From contig NZ_JALJWR010000001.1 of the NCBI RefSeq assembly GCF_024169315.1, forward strand, positions 5,320,501 to 5,384,500: a stretch of DNA of 64,000 nt, read 5' to 3'. This document shows positions 8,972-17,201 of this stretch, piece by piece. The first letter of the stretch is position 1. Every line of letters starts with the position of its first letter. The notes beneath the pieces were generated by a model. It was given only the letters and a program-made list of their open reading frames with translations, was not told the origin of the DNA and did not search any database. The position numbers and the translations under genes are program-made. Source of the stretch: Pseudomonas migulae (GTDB lineage Bacteria > Pseudomonadota > Gammaproteobacteria > Pseudomonadales > Pseudomonadaceae).

Positions 8972-9436
8972 ATGCGTAAGTCTGTTCTGCTGGTTGCTTC
9001 CTTTTCCACGATGGCGATGTTGCTCACTGGCTGCCAATCGAGCTTGACCGGTGACTCCTATTCCCGTGACGAAGCGCGTCGTGTGCAGACCGTTCGCATG
9101 GGCACCATCGAATCCCTGCGTCCGGTGAAAATCGAAGGCACCAAGACCCCGATCGGCGGCCTCGCCGGCGCGGCGGTCGGTGGTGTTGGCGGCAGCGCCA
9201 TTGGCGGCGGTCGCGGCAGTATCGTTGCGGCGGTCATCGGCGCCGTTGCCGGCGGCCTGATCGGCTCGGCCACTGAAGAAGGCCTGACCCGCGCCCAGGG
9301 CGTTGAAATCACCGTTCGCGAAGACGACGGCAGCATGCGCGCCTATGTTCAGCAGGTTCAGGAGAATGAAGTGTTCCGTGTGGGTGAGCGGGTGCGGATT
9401 GCTACTGTTGATGGGACTAGCCGCGTTTCGCACTAA
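8972..9436 (+). CDS. Glycine-zipper outer membrane lipoprotein (SlyB/Rick_17kDa-like)
   Basis: 154 residues. The signal peptide ends in lipobox LTGC (Cys21). The middle (about residues 68-105) is a glycine-zipper two-helix segment, GLAGAAVGGVGGSAIGGG followed by IVAAVIGAVAGGLIGSATEEG. The C-terminal ~45 residues form a small polar domain (VEITVREDDGS...FRVGERVRIAT). This is the arrangement of SlyB/PcpC-type lipoproteins that sit in the outer membrane and contribute to envelope integrity. A strong terminator follows. SlyB itself is a guess among several similar Pseudomonas paralogues, so no symbol is given. Confidence 0.88.
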   Translation: MRKSVLLVASFSTMAMLLTGCQSSLTGDSYSRDEARRVQTVRMGTIESLRPVKIEGTKTPIGGLAGAAVGGVGGSAIGGGRGSIVAAVIGAVAGGLIGSATEEGLTRAQGVEITVREDDGSMRAYVQQVQENEVFRVGERVRIATVDGTSRVSH

Positions 9437-9453
9437 GCGAGAACGGGTAAAAG

Positions 9454-9487
9454 AAAACCCCGATCAGGTGACTGGTCGGGGTTTTTT
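9454..9487 (+). terminator. Rho-independent terminator after the glycine-zipper lipoprotein gene
   Basis: The stem AAAACCCCGA pairs with TCGGGGTTTT around a short inner stem and ends in a T run. Because A and T runs flank both sides it can also serve transcripts from the bacteriocin locus on the other strand. Confidence 0.9.
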
Positions 9488-9501
9488 ATGCGAGTAGAAA
9501 A

Positions 9502-9759
9502 TTACTTGCTTGCATGACTCCCGATCTGAAAATCGTACTTCGGGTCGTAGAACGTAATGCCGATCAAAGCTTCCAACTGCGTTATCTGAGCACTATCAAG
9601 ATCGTAACCATAGATTTCGTCTTCTGGTTCGCTCCACTTCATTATTATTCTTAGCTTTTCGATATTCTCCCTGGGGATGGGCACTTCAAACACTAAAAAT
9701 TCTGTTTTTTTATCAAAAGCTTCAACTGCATGGCGTACCGCCGGATAGCTTCGAGTCAT
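9502..9759 (-). CDS. Second immunity-like protein of the E3-type bacteriocin locus
   Basis: 85 residues from the ATG at 9759, whose ATGA overlaps the stop of the preceding gene; an in-frame ATG at 9768 would add three residues. The protein is acidic and shares its plan with the neighbour upstream: a start with AFDKKTEFLVFEVPIP, then a basic-hydrophobic helix (ENIEKLRIIMKW), an acidic patch (SEPEDEIYGYDL), and a C-terminal LEALIGITF. The pair are clearly paralogues. Coupling behind a toxin gene argues for immunity, as does the small acidic character. The local sequence is visibly more AT-rich than the core genes, pointing to transfer. It could protect against a different but related toxin (orphan immunity). 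Confidence 0.72.
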   Translation of the reverse strand: MTRSYPAVRHAVEAFDKKTEFLVFEVPIPRENIEKLRIIMKWSEPEDEIYGYDLDSAQITQLEALIGITFYDPKYDFQIGSHASK

Positions 9760-9986
9760 TCTGTGCATACCAGTTGTACGATGTTATTTGCACCCATTAG
9801 GGATTTTCCTGTCCAGTCTTCCAATACCTTTACTTGTTCTGGGGACAAGTCGTGACCGTCGAATTCGTCGTCCGGTTGCTGCCAGTTCATCAGAACTCTC
9901 AAAGCTTTACGTCGACTGCCAGGGACATCTACGGTAAGAAGCAGATCTTCAGTCTGACGGTCGAAAACCTCTATTACATGTTTCAT
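9756..9986 (-). CDS. Immunity-like protein directly downstream of the E3-type toxin
   Basis: 76 residues, acidic. Its ATG overlaps the toxin stop (ATGA), so the two are translationally coupled, the usual toxin-immunity arrangement. Visible blocks are EVFDRQTEDLLLTVDVPG, KALRVLMNW, QQPDDEFDGHDLSPEQ and VLEDWTGKSL. The opening FDxxTED recalls the start of colicin E3 immunity protein Im3, but the rest does not match Im3 as I know it; it looks more like the short immunity-like proteins (DUF7683 type) found beside Pseudomonas bacteriocins. Expected role: bind the ribonuclease domain in the producer cytoplasm and block it. Confidence 0.78.
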   Translation of the reverse strand: MKHVIEVFDRQTEDLLLTVDVPGSRRKALRVLMNWQQPDDEFDGHDLSPEQVKVLEDWTGKSLMGANNIVQLVCTE

Positions 9987-11167
9987 TTGTCTACTCTCCT
10001 TGCCGGATCGGCAGGTTTTGTCTGCTCTCCGGTTTCTGGGTTGTACTCTCCCAGATGTTTTCCTTGTTTCGTGTACAACTCAACCTTGCCATGTTGTGAG
10101 TCCCATTCATAAATTCTCCCTGACGGATCCTTCCAGCGTCTGCGTTTTTTTCCGCCGCCCCGCACGGAAGTTTTCATCGGCGCAGGTTTTATATCTGGAA
10201 AAGCTGGTAATGCTGTTGGCGCAGGGTGGTACTTCAGGTCTCCCAGGACACTCAGAACGATGTAAACCGGCTGCACCCCCGACCCCACCGGAAAAACAAG
10301 AATGAAATCCTTGTAATCAGGCGGATAAACCGGATCGACGATGATGCTGTCAGCCTGTTTCGTCGGCGGATAAACCCAGATGTGCGGTGCTTGCGGAGCT
10401 GCCTCCAGTGCGGGAATGCCGAGGATGTCTGAACCATCCACAGCCGGTGTCCAGATCAGCTCAACGCCATCCCCCAGATCCGCAACCTGCTGACTGCCGC
10501 GCAATGCAAACTGCACGACATCCACCATTTCCCAATCGCGATTCTTGCCGGTGTAGAAGCCATACCCCTTGAGGCTGCCATCAGCCTGTTGCTCAACCCG
10601 CAAGCGCACGCGAGTACGCGCCTGTTTCAGGGCCCGGAGCTGGTCTTCGGTGTAGAGCGAGCTGTCGCCCAGGCTCGAGGGTGTGACCAGTGCGACAAGG
10701 CCAACCAGCGTTGCGGCAACGGTGGCGGCAGCGGCGGCAGGAATGGCGGCGAATGCCGAACCGGCCAGGGTGAGGCTGCCCAGACCGGCAGGAATCGCTG
10801 TGCCGCTGATCTTTTTCAGTGGCACAGCGCCTGATTCATCCGCTTCGCGAGCGCCCAGCAGAATCAGCTCACCGTAGTCTTTCAGGCTGTCAGTCGGGAC
10901 CACGCCGGAAGGATGGGAGTAATCGATGATGGCATCGGGGAGCTTGCAGGACTTGGCGAACACGCAGCCTGCGCGAACGGCATCGTCCCTTTTCGCAAGG
11001 ACCTGCAGACTGTCTTCAAAGGCCTGTTGCCTCGCGAGCAGGGCGTCGTAAGCGTTTTGGCGTGTGTTTCGCGCGGCCAGTTCGGTGGCCGTCATGTAGC
11101 GGTAGGTAACGTGATGCCCGTCACCTGAGGGTGGGTTTTGAACCCGGGGAATGTCCTTGCCAGCCAC
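9983..11167 (-). CDS. S-type pyocin-domain toxin with colicin E3-like 16S rRNA ribonuclease domain
   Basis: 394 residues. Residues 1-120 are a polar N-terminal region with helical segments. A glycine/alanine-rich hydrophobic stretch lies at 121-165. Residues about 187-307 match the pyocin S domain (GYGFYTGKNRDW, HIWVYPP, DFILVFPVGSGVQPVYIVL). The C-terminal ~85 residues closely follow the colicin E3 ribonuclease: YHPAP at 313-317, then GGGKKRRRW, RIYEWDSQHG, GKHLGEYNPETGEQ. The E3 catalytic residues are conserved as D356, H359 and E363, with R390 matching the terminal arginine. The expected target is 16S rRNA near A1493 in the decoding centre. The protein is shorter than classical S pyocins and lacks a TonB-box/receptor domain I can recognise, so the delivery route (lysis, type VI secretion, other) is unclear. 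Two immunity-like genes follow. Confidence 0.88.
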   Translation of the reverse strand: MAGKDIPRVQNPPSGDGHHVTYRYMTATELAARNTRQNAYDALLARQQAFEDSLQVLAKRDDAVRAGCVFAKSCKLPDAIIDYSHPSGVVPTDSLKDYGELILLGAREADESGAVPLKKISGTAIPAGLGSLTLAGSAFAAIPAAAAATVAATLVGLVALVTPSSLGDSSLYTEDQLRALKQARTRVRLRVEQQADGSLKGYGFYTGKNRDWEMVDVVQFALRGSQQVADLGDGVELIWTPAVDGSDILGIPALEAAPQAPHIWVYPPTKQADSIIVDPVYPPDYKDFILVFPVGSGVQPVYIVLSVLGDLKYHPAPTALPAFPDIKPAPMKTSVRGGGKKRRRWKDPSGRIYEWDSQHGKVELYTKQGKHLGEYNPETGEQTKPADPARRVDK

Positions 11168-11288
11168 TGATCATCCTTGCATTCGTCCGTCGACAACCCT
11201 TGAAAAACGGGCTGTGCGACGTTAACGAACGTGGCTGATCGTGGCTGTAGGACGCGTCTCGAATGACGTTAGGAGTTGTCCCTGTTGA

Positions 11289-12476
11289 TCAGGATGGCAG
11301 CGCGGTGTTCTTGCGACTCGACGCTGCCGTCACCGCATAACCGATCAATGCCGCCAATATCGAACCGGTCAAAATCCCCATTCGGTCCATGCCGGCGTAG
11401 TCACTGACGCCCGGTTCAAACGCCAGGGAGCCGACAAAAAGACTCATGGTGAAACCGATCCCGCAGAGGATCGCCACCCCCAGCACCTGGCCCCAATTGG
11501 CGCCTTGGGGCAGGGCGGCGATGCCGATTTTCACCGCCAGCCAGGTCAGGCCGAACACGCCGAGGGTCTTGCCCAGCAGCAGGCCGACCGCGATGCCCAT
11601 CGGCACATGGTGGGTGAAGCTTTCGACGGTCACGCCACTCAGGGACAGGCCAGCGTTGGCGAAGGCGAACAACGGGAGGATGCCGTAGGCCACCCATGGG
11701 TGCAGGGCATGCTCCAGCGTCAGCAGCGGTGAAGGTTCGGCGTTTTTCGTGCGCAGCGGGATGCAGAAGGCCAGGGTGACGCCGGCCAGTGTCGCGTGGA
11801 CACCGCTTTTGAGCACGCACACCCACAGGATCAAACCGATGATCATGTACGGCCCGAGCTTGACCACGCCGAGCCGGTTCATCGCAATCAAGGCAACAAT
11901 GCAGCTCCCGGCGAGCGCCAGCGAAAGGGTCGATAGCGTTCCTGAGTAGAAGATCGCAATGACGATGATCGCGCCCAGGTCGTCGATGATGGCGAGGGTC
12001 ATCAAAAACAGTTTCAGCGACACCGGCACGCGCTTGCCCAGCAGTGCAAGGACACCGAGGGCGAAGGCGATGTCAGTCGCCATCGGAATGGCCCAGCCGC
12101 CGAGCGCTGCGGGGTTGTCACGGTTGAAAAACCAGTAAACCAGCGCCGGCACGACCATGCCGCCAATGGCCGCGGCGCCAGGCAGGACGACCTGCGAAGG
12201 TTTCGACAGTTGACCGTCGAGGACTTCGCGCTTCACTTCCAGGCCGATCAGCAGGAAGAACAGGGCCATCAGGCCGTCGTTGATCCACAGCAGCGCCGGT
12301 TTGGCGATTTGTAGCGCACCGATCTGCGCCACCACCGGAGTGTCCAGAAAGCTGGTGTACAGCCATGACAGCGGCGAATTATTGATGATCAAAGCCAGGG
12401 CTGCAGCGGCGATCAACAACAGACCGCTGGCAGCTTCCAACTGAAAGAAACGCGTGAAAGTGCTACGCAGAGGCAA
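11289..12476 (-). CDS. nhaA: Na+/H+ antiporter NhaA
   Basis: 395 residues if started at TTG (12476), which has GGAGAG just upstream and gives the family-like start [18 protein letters not shown]; a GTG at 12512 would add 12 residues without a good binding site. The protein exchanges extruded Na+ for H+ across the inner membrane, important under salt and alkaline stress. About 12 membrane spans are visible. The ion-binding aspartates are present: D135 in ATDIAFALG and the D165-D166 pair in [10 protein letters not shown], matching D133 and D163/D164 of E. coli NhaA. The upstream AT-rich region contains an inverted repeat (12539-12564) but no recognised regulator site. Confidence 0.95.
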   Translation of the reverse strand: MPLRSTFTRFFQLEAASGLLLIAAAALALIINNSPLSWLYTSFLDTPVVAQIGALQIAKPALLWINDGLMALFFLLIGLEVKREVLDGQLSKPSQVVLPGAAAIGGMVVPALVYWFFNRDNPAALGGWAIPMATDIAFALGVLALLGKRVPVSLKLFLMTLAIIDDLGAIIVIAIFYSGTLSTLSLALAGSCIVALIAMNRLGVVKLGPYMIIGLILWVCVLKSGVHATLAGVTLAFCIPLRTKNAEPSPLLTLEHALHPWVAYGILPLFAFANAGLSLSGVTVESFTHHVPMGIAVGLLLGKTLGVFGLTWLAVKIGIAALPQGANWGQVLGVAILCGIGFTMSLFVGSLAFEPGVSDYAGMDRMGILTGSILAALIGYAVTAASSRKNTALPS

Positions 12477-12715
12477 GGTCGCTCTCCATCGAATTATCAA
12501 AAAAGGTGGCACACCCTAACCCGTACCGTTAGTTGTTAAAACAAAAGTTATATTCTTTTTTGTTATATGCCGTTACAGCCGAAAGGGCGACACGGACCTG
12601 AGCCTAGCAGTTGCCGGACGTATTGAAGCTCAGCTGTATCTGTGCGGGATGTCGGATTTTTCCTAAGCTTCAGGGCTGAGCCTTGCGACAAGGCCGACTC
12701 AACGAGAAAACCATC

Positions 12716-13810
12716 ATGAGCGACAACCGACAGTGGGCTCGAGAAGCCATCCGCATCATCGAAGCCGACTTCCAGCGCAGCGCCGATACCCACCTCATCC
12801 CGTTACCCCTGCCGGGTTTGCCGGGCATCGAGTTGTATTTCAAGGATGAGTCGAGCCACCCCACCGGCAGCCTGAAACATCGCCTGGCGCGCTCGTTGTT
12901 CCTGTATGCGTTGTGTAACGGCTGGCTCAAGCCCGGTGCGCCGGTGATCGAAGCGTCCAGCGGTTCGACGGCGATTTCCGAGGCGTACTTCGCCCGTTTG
13001 CTGGGCTTGCCGTTTATTGCAGTGATGCCGGCAACCACCTCTAAAGAGAAGATCGCGCAGATTGCTTTCTACGGTGGCAAGAGCCATCTGGTCGATGATC
13101 CGACGCAGATCTACGCCGAGTCCGAACGCCTGGCGCGCGAGCACGACGGGCACTTCATCGATCAGTTCACGTACGCCGAACGCGCCACCGACTGGCGGGC
13201 GAACAACAACATCGCCGAGTCGATCTTCCATCAGATGCGTTTCGAGCAGCATCCCGAGCCGAGCTGGCTGATTTCCAGCCCCGGCACCGGCGGCACCACC
13301 GCGACCCTCGGCCGTTACGTGCGTTATCGCCAGCATTGCACCCGCGTGCTGTGTGCCGATGCCGAGCGTTCGGTGTTTTTCGATTACTACCTGACCGGCG
13401 ATGCCAGCCTGCGCCTGGATCACGGTTCGCGGATCGAAGGCATCGGTCGGCCACGGGTCGAGGCGTCGTTCCTGCCGAAGGTGATCGATGCAATGGTCAA
13501 GGTGCCGGACGATCTGTCGCTGGCGGCCATGCATTACCTGGCGCAGCGTTTGGGACGGCGAGTGGGCGGGTCGAGCGGGACCAACCTGATCGGCGCGTTG
13601 ATGGCGGCCCAGCAGATGGTGGCGGCGGGGGAGTCGGGGTCGATCGTGGCGATTCTGTGCGATGGCGGCGAGCGCTATGAGACCAGTTATTACGATCAGG
13701 ATTGGCTCAAGGCCCAGGGGTATGAGTTGAGTGGGTTGATGGATGTGGTGGCGGCGAGTGTCGAGCGGGGTGAGCCGTTGCCGGCGACCGTGCTGCGCGC
13801 CAATATCTAA
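12716..13810 (+). CDS. PLP-dependent cysteine synthase-like / cysteine desulfhydrase family enzyme
   Basis: 364 residues from the ATG at 12716 (an upstream in-frame start at 12683 lacks support). It is a fold-type II PLP enzyme: the Schiff-base lysine is K54 in HPTGSLKHR, the phosphate/substrate loop is EASSGSTAIS, and the glycine loop SSPGTGGTTATLGRY is near residue 190. The C-terminal GGSSGTNLIGAL and ILCDGGERYETSYYD are typical of cysteine synthases and of the Cds1-type L-cysteine desulfhydrases, which release H2S, pyruvate and ammonia. Which reaction predominates is not decided by sequence. The gene stands alone, divergent from nhaA and closed by a REP doublet. Confidence 0.85.
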   Translation: MSDNRQWAREAIRIIEADFQRSADTHLIPLPLPGLPGIELYFKDESSHPTGSLKHRLARSLFLYALCNGWLKPGAPVIEASSGSTAISEAYFARLLGLPFIAVMPATTSKEKIAQIAFYGGKSHLVDDPTQIYAESERLAREHDGHFIDQFTYAERATDWRANNNIAESIFHQMRFEQHPEPSWLISSPGTGGTTATLGRYVRYRQHCTRVLCADAERSVFFDYYLTGDASLRLDHGSRIEGIGRPRVEASFLPKVIDAMVKVPDDLSLAAMHYLAQRLGRRVGGSSGTNLIGALMAAQQMVAAGESGSIVAILCDGGERYETSYYDQDWLKAQGYELSGLMDVVAASVERGEPLPATVLRANI

Positions 13811-13822
13811 GCCGGACACCAC

Positions 13823-13918
13823 CCCTGTAGGAGCGAGGCTTGCTCGCGAAGAACGATAATGCTGTCTTTCAGGAAGACCGCGTCAACTTCTTCGCGGGCA
13901 AGCCTCGCTCCTACGGGG
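13823..13918. repeat. REP doublet 2 (GAGGCTTG type)
   Basis: Inverted pair TGTAGGAGCGAGGCTTGCTC ... GGGCAAGCCTCGCTCCTAC in the convergent gap between the PLP enzyme and FAD dehydrogenase genes. The two arms differ slightly (CTCGCGAAG against CCCGCGAAG). Confidence 0.92.
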
Positions 13919-13936
13919 GCGGTGTCGTTCCTGGGA

Positions 13937-15550
13937 TCAGGCTTCGAGACCGAGGATATCGCGAGCCACGGCTTCAGCGATGCGAATCCCGTCCACACCT
14001 GCCGACAGAATCCCGCCCGCGTAACCCGCGCCTTCACCCGCCGGGAACAAGCCCTTCACGTTCAAACTCTGCATCGACTCGTTACGGGTAATCCGCAGCG
14101 GCGACGAGGTGCGCGTTTCGATCCCGGTCAACACCGCGTCATGCAGCGAGTAACCTCGAATCTGCTTCTCGAACGCCGGCAAGGCTTCGCGAATGGCTTC
14201 GATGGCGAATGCCGGCAAGGCCAGCGCCAAATCACCCAGCGCAACACCGGGTTTGTAGGACGGTTCAACGCTGCCCAGCTCGGTGGACGGTCTGCCTGCG
14301 ATGAAATCGCCTACCAGTTGCGCCGGCGCTTCGTAATTGCTGCCGCCCAGCACAAAGGCGTGGGATTCCAGGCGCTCCTGCAACTCGATACCGGCCAGCG
14401 GGCCGCCCGGGTAATCGACTTCCGGGGTGATGCCGACGACGATTCCGGAGTTGGCGTTGCGCTCGTTACGCGAGTATTGGCTCATGCCGTTGGTCACGAC
14501 GCGATTCGGTTCGGACGTCGCCGCGACCACGGTACCGCCGGGGCACATGCAGAAGCTGTAGACCGAGCGGCCGTTCTTGGCGTGGTGCACCAGTTTGTAG
14601 TCGGCGGCCCCGAGTTTCGGGTGGCCGGCGTATTTGCCCAGGCGCGCGCGGTCGATCAGCGACTGCGGGTGTTCGATGCGGAAACCCACCGAGAACGGCT
14701 TGGCTTCCATGAACACGCCACGGCCGTGGAGCATGCGGAAGGTGTCCCGGGCGCTGTGGCCGAGGGCCAGAATCACGTGTTTCGAATGGATCTGCTCGCC
14801 GCCGTTGAGCTCGACGCCGACCAGTTGGCCATCTTCGATCAACACGTCGGTGACGCGCTGCTGGAAGCGCACTTCGCCGCCCAGGGCGCGAATCTGCTCA
14901 CGCATGTTTTCCACAACGCCGGTCAGACGGAACGTACCGATGTGCGGCTTGCTGACGTAGAGGATTTCTTCCGGAGCGCCGGCTTTAACGAATTCATGCA
15001 GGACTTTTCGGCCGATGAATTTCGGGTCCTTGATCTGGCTGTAGAGCTTGCCGTCGGAGAATGTCCCCGCGCCGCCTTCACCAAACTGTACGTTGGACTC
15101 GGGGTTGAGCACGCTTTTACGCCACAGGCCCCAAGTGTCCTTGGTGCGCTGGCGAACTTCTGTGCCGCGTTCGAGGATGATCGGCTTGAAGCCCATCTGT
15201 GCCAGCAGCAACCCGGCGAAAATCCCGCACGGACCGAAACCGACCACGACCGGACGTTGCTCGAGATCGGCCGGCGCCTGGCCGACCACTTTGTAGCTGA
15301 CATCCGGCGCCACGTTGACGTTACGGTCATCGGCGAACTTGTGCAGCAACGCGGCCTCATCCTTCGCAGTGAGGTCGATGGTGTAGATGAAGCACAGTTC
15401 GGAGGACTTTTTGCGCGCATCGTAGCTGCGCTTGAACAAGGTGAAATCGAGCAGGTCATCACTGGCGATGCCCAGGCGCTGCACGATGGCAGGGCGCAGG
15501 TCTTCTTCGGGATGGTCGATCGGCAGCTTGAGTTCAGTGATTCGTAACAT
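13937..15550 (-). CDS. NAD(P)/FAD-dependent dehydrogenase (COG2509 family)
   Basis: 537 residues. A small N-terminal alpha/beta domain (residues 1-95, with LKLPIDHPEEDL and LFKRSYDARKK) precedes an FAD-binding Rossmann motif, VVVGFGPCGIFAGLLLA (glycines at 104, 106, 109). Family blocks FGEGGAGTFSDGKL, PHIGTFRL, MCPGGTVVAATSE and the C-terminal GLFPAGEGAGYAGGI are all visible. This is the widely conserved uncharacterised FAD-dependent dehydrogenase family. Its substrate is not known. It is monocistronic with its start about 100 bases from the lipoprotein gene stop. Confidence 0.88.
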   Translation of the reverse strand: MLRITELKLPIDHPEEDLRPAIVQRLGIASDDLLDFTLFKRSYDARKKSSELCFIYTIDLTAKDEAALLHKFADDRNVNVAPDVSYKVVGQAPADLEQRPVVVGFGPCGIFAGLLLAQMGFKPIILERGTEVRQRTKDTWGLWRKSVLNPESNVQFGEGGAGTFSDGKLYSQIKDPKFIGRKVLHEFVKAGAPEEILYVSKPHIGTFRLTGVVENMREQIRALGGEVRFQQRVTDVLIEDGQLVGVELNGGEQIHSKHVILALGHSARDTFRMLHGRGVFMEAKPFSVGFRIEHPQSLIDRARLGKYAGHPKLGAADYKLVHHAKNGRSVYSFCMCPGGTVVAATSEPNRVVTNGMSQYSRNERNANSGIVVGITPEVDYPGGPLAGIELQERLESHAFVLGGSNYEAPAQLVGDFIAGRPSTELGSVEPSYKPGVALGDLALALPAFAIEAIREALPAFEKQIRGYSLHDAVLTGIETRTSSPLRITRNESMQSLNVKGLFPAGEGAGYAGGILSAGVDGIRIAEAVARDILGLEA

Positions 15551-15645
15551 GACAGGATCCGGTTCGCGGGGCGCACAACTGCGCCAGGGCGTTTGAAGGC
15601 CGCGATTATAAGCCTCAAAGAATGATTCCCGTGAGGCTTAAACGA

Positions 15646-16299
15646 TCAGTCGTCGCGTGATCCGCCGAAATACCCGCAGCCGCGCTGGACCTGGCCATCG
15701 ATGCGCAATTCGGCGCTCATGTGCTGGACGCTGCCGGTGCTGCTGTCGACGCACCGTTGCGGCGCGACCCACAGTTCGATGCGCTGGTTATTGGCTTCGG
15801 TGCTGAGGTTGAAGCGGCCGTCGCCCAATTGTTCTTCAACATAAGGCACGGCCAACGGCGGTTGACCTGCACGGTCGATGACCATGCCTTTGCCGCTGAC
15901 TTTCACGTTCCACTCTGGACCGTGACCGGCGGCGCGCAGGATCAACAGTTTGAAATTGGCATCGTCACAGGCCGTGCCGGAGCGTTCGACGCGGTACAAC
16001 TGCGCAAGATCCAGGCGACTGCCCTCGATCCGGCCACGCACATCGGCGAACAGCTTGCCCTGGGCATCGGCCAGGCTCGCGAACTCTTGCAGGACGCTGG
16101 TGCCGCCGGTGTCCTTGACCACGAAACTGCGCTGCTCATTACATGGCTGGAACGACAGCTTGCCGTCGGCTGCCATCAGTTGACCCTGCATTCGGGTCTG
16201 GCCTACGTGGGAAGCACTTTCACGCGGGCCATCCAGCAACTGGCAGGCGGCGAACAGCGGAAGCAGGGCAACAAGGACTAAGGAACGGGCAACACGCAT
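15646..16299 (-). CDS. Predicted envelope lipoprotein (COG3650-like)
   Basis: 217 residues from the ATG at 16299; the longer frame from 16317 places six extra residues before the signal peptide. MRVARSLVLVALLPLFAAC gives a lipobox FAAC with the lipidated cysteine at residue 19. Residues about 37-130 carry a META/HslJ-like or COG3650-like beta-rich pattern (GQLMAADGKLSFQPCNEQRSFVVKD), and later cysteines (C55, C112 by approximate count, plus one in APQRCVDSS and one in QRGCGYFGG) could make disulfides in the periplasm. Function unknown; a heavy-metal or copper-response link has been suggested for similar lipoproteins but nothing here proves it. Confidence 0.75.
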   Translation of the reverse strand: MRVARSLVLVALLPLFAACQLLDGPRESASHVGQTRMQGQLMAADGKLSFQPCNEQRSFVVKDTGGTSVLQEFASLADAQGKLFADVRGRIEGSRLDLAQLYRVERSGTACDDANFKLLILRAAGHGPEWNVKVSGKGMVIDRAGQPPLAVPYVEEQLGDGRFNLSTEANNQRIELWVAPQRCVDSSTGSVQHMSAELRIDGQVQRGCGYFGGSRDD

Positions 16300-16389
16300 C
16301 TTTGGCTCTCCAGACAAGTGCCGCCACGTTACTCAGCCTGACCGTTCATCACAACCCCGCTGACTTTTGATTTGGCTGCGTCGATCAAA

Positions 16390-16484
16390 CTGTAGGAGCG
16401 AAGCTTGCTCGCGAAGGGGCCAGTTCATTCAACATCGTCGTTGAATGACACGACGCTTTCGCGAGCAAGCTTCGCTCCTACAGG
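16390..16484. repeat. REP doublet 3 (GAAGCTTGCTC variant)
   Basis: Inverted arms CTGTAGGAGCGAAGCTTGCT and AGCAAGCTTCGCTCCTACAG in the gap after the SDR gene. Both arms share the GAAGCTT variant, indicating that they evolve together as one unit. Confidence 0.92.
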
Positions 16485-16496
16485 GATGGTTGTGTG

Positions 16497-17096
16497 TCAG
16501 CCGACGTGGAAGGTCTGACCTGTTTGCAGGCCTTCCACGCTTTTGGCGTAGGCAAGTGCCACATCGGCTGCGGGAACCGGTTTGTAGCCGCGGAAGTACG
16601 GCGCGTATTTGCCCATGGCTTCGAGCAATACGGTAGGGCTCACCGAGTTCACCCGCAGGCCGCGCGGCAGTTCAATCGCCGCAGCGCGCACGAAGCTGTC
16701 GAGGGCGCCGTTGACCAGGGCTGCCGAGGCACCGCTGCGAATCGGATCATGGCTGAGCACGCCGGTGGTGAAGGTGAACGAGGCACCATCGTTGGCAAAT
16801 TCGCGGCCGATCAGCAGCAGGTTGACCTGGCCCATCAGCTTGTCTTTCAGGCCCAGGGCGAAACTGTCTTCGCTCATTTCAGCGAGCGGTGCAAAGGTTA
16901 CGTTGCCCGCGGCGCAGACCAGCGCATCGAACTTGCCGGTCTGTTCGAACAGTTTGCGGATCGAGGTGCTGTCGCTGATATCCACATGCAGATCGCCGCT
17001 ATTGCGACCGATGCGGATGATCTCGTGACGCTCGGACAATTCCTTGTCGATTGCCGAACCGATGGTGCCGCCTGCGCCTATCAAAAGAATTTTCAT
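16497..17096 (-). CDS. Short-chain dehydrogenase/reductase
   Basis: 199 residues from the ATG at 17096, where MKILLIGAGGTIGSAI begins the dinucleotide-binding fold; the frame extends to 17198 but would overlap the divergent promoter. The short SDR form keeps the GxxGxxG-like motif and an internal CAAGNVTFAPL (NAG-like) motif. The catalytic YxxxK is not typical: the relevant stretch reads GASAALVNGALDSFVRAAAIE, with no Tyr/Lys pair. So it may be an atypical reductase, as seen in YbjT/YwnB-like or SDR family proteins of this size. It is divergent from a LysR gene, which probably controls it. Confidence 0.82.
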   Translation of the reverse strand: MKILLIGAGGTIGSAIDKELSERHEIIRIGRNSGDLHVDISDSTSIRKLFEQTGKFDALVCAAGNVTFAPLAEMSEDSFALGLKDKLMGQVNLLLIGREFANDGASFTFTTGVLSHDPIRSGASAALVNGALDSFVRAAAIELPRGLRVNSVSPTVLLEAMGKYAPYFRGYKPVPAADVALAYAKSVEGLQTGQTFHVG

Positions 17097-17201
17097 GCTG
17101 CTGAACCTCATGTGTGTTGAAAGTGGCTTCAGTCTAGAGTGGTTTTTTCTGCGGATAAGCGCGCTAATAGGCAACCTTTGGTTTTCAAATGGAAACAATC
17201 C

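Noticed and set aside
12539..12564. Inverted repeat AACAAAA...TTTTTTGTT before nhaA as a terminator or riboswitch
   Set aside because: The stem is AT-only and nearly any AT-rich promoter can show it; no known sodium riboswitch pattern was recognised.
13859..15547. 562-residue plus-strand open frame
   Set aside because: Antisense to the clearly homologous FAD dehydrogenase gene; composition is that of a reverse-frame shadow in GC-rich DNA (Arg/Gly/His-rich) with no domain motif.
16497..17198. Longer SDR start at 17198
   Set aside because: Would add 34 residues without homology and run through the divergent LysR promoter; the Rossmann motif begins exactly at the ATG at 17096.
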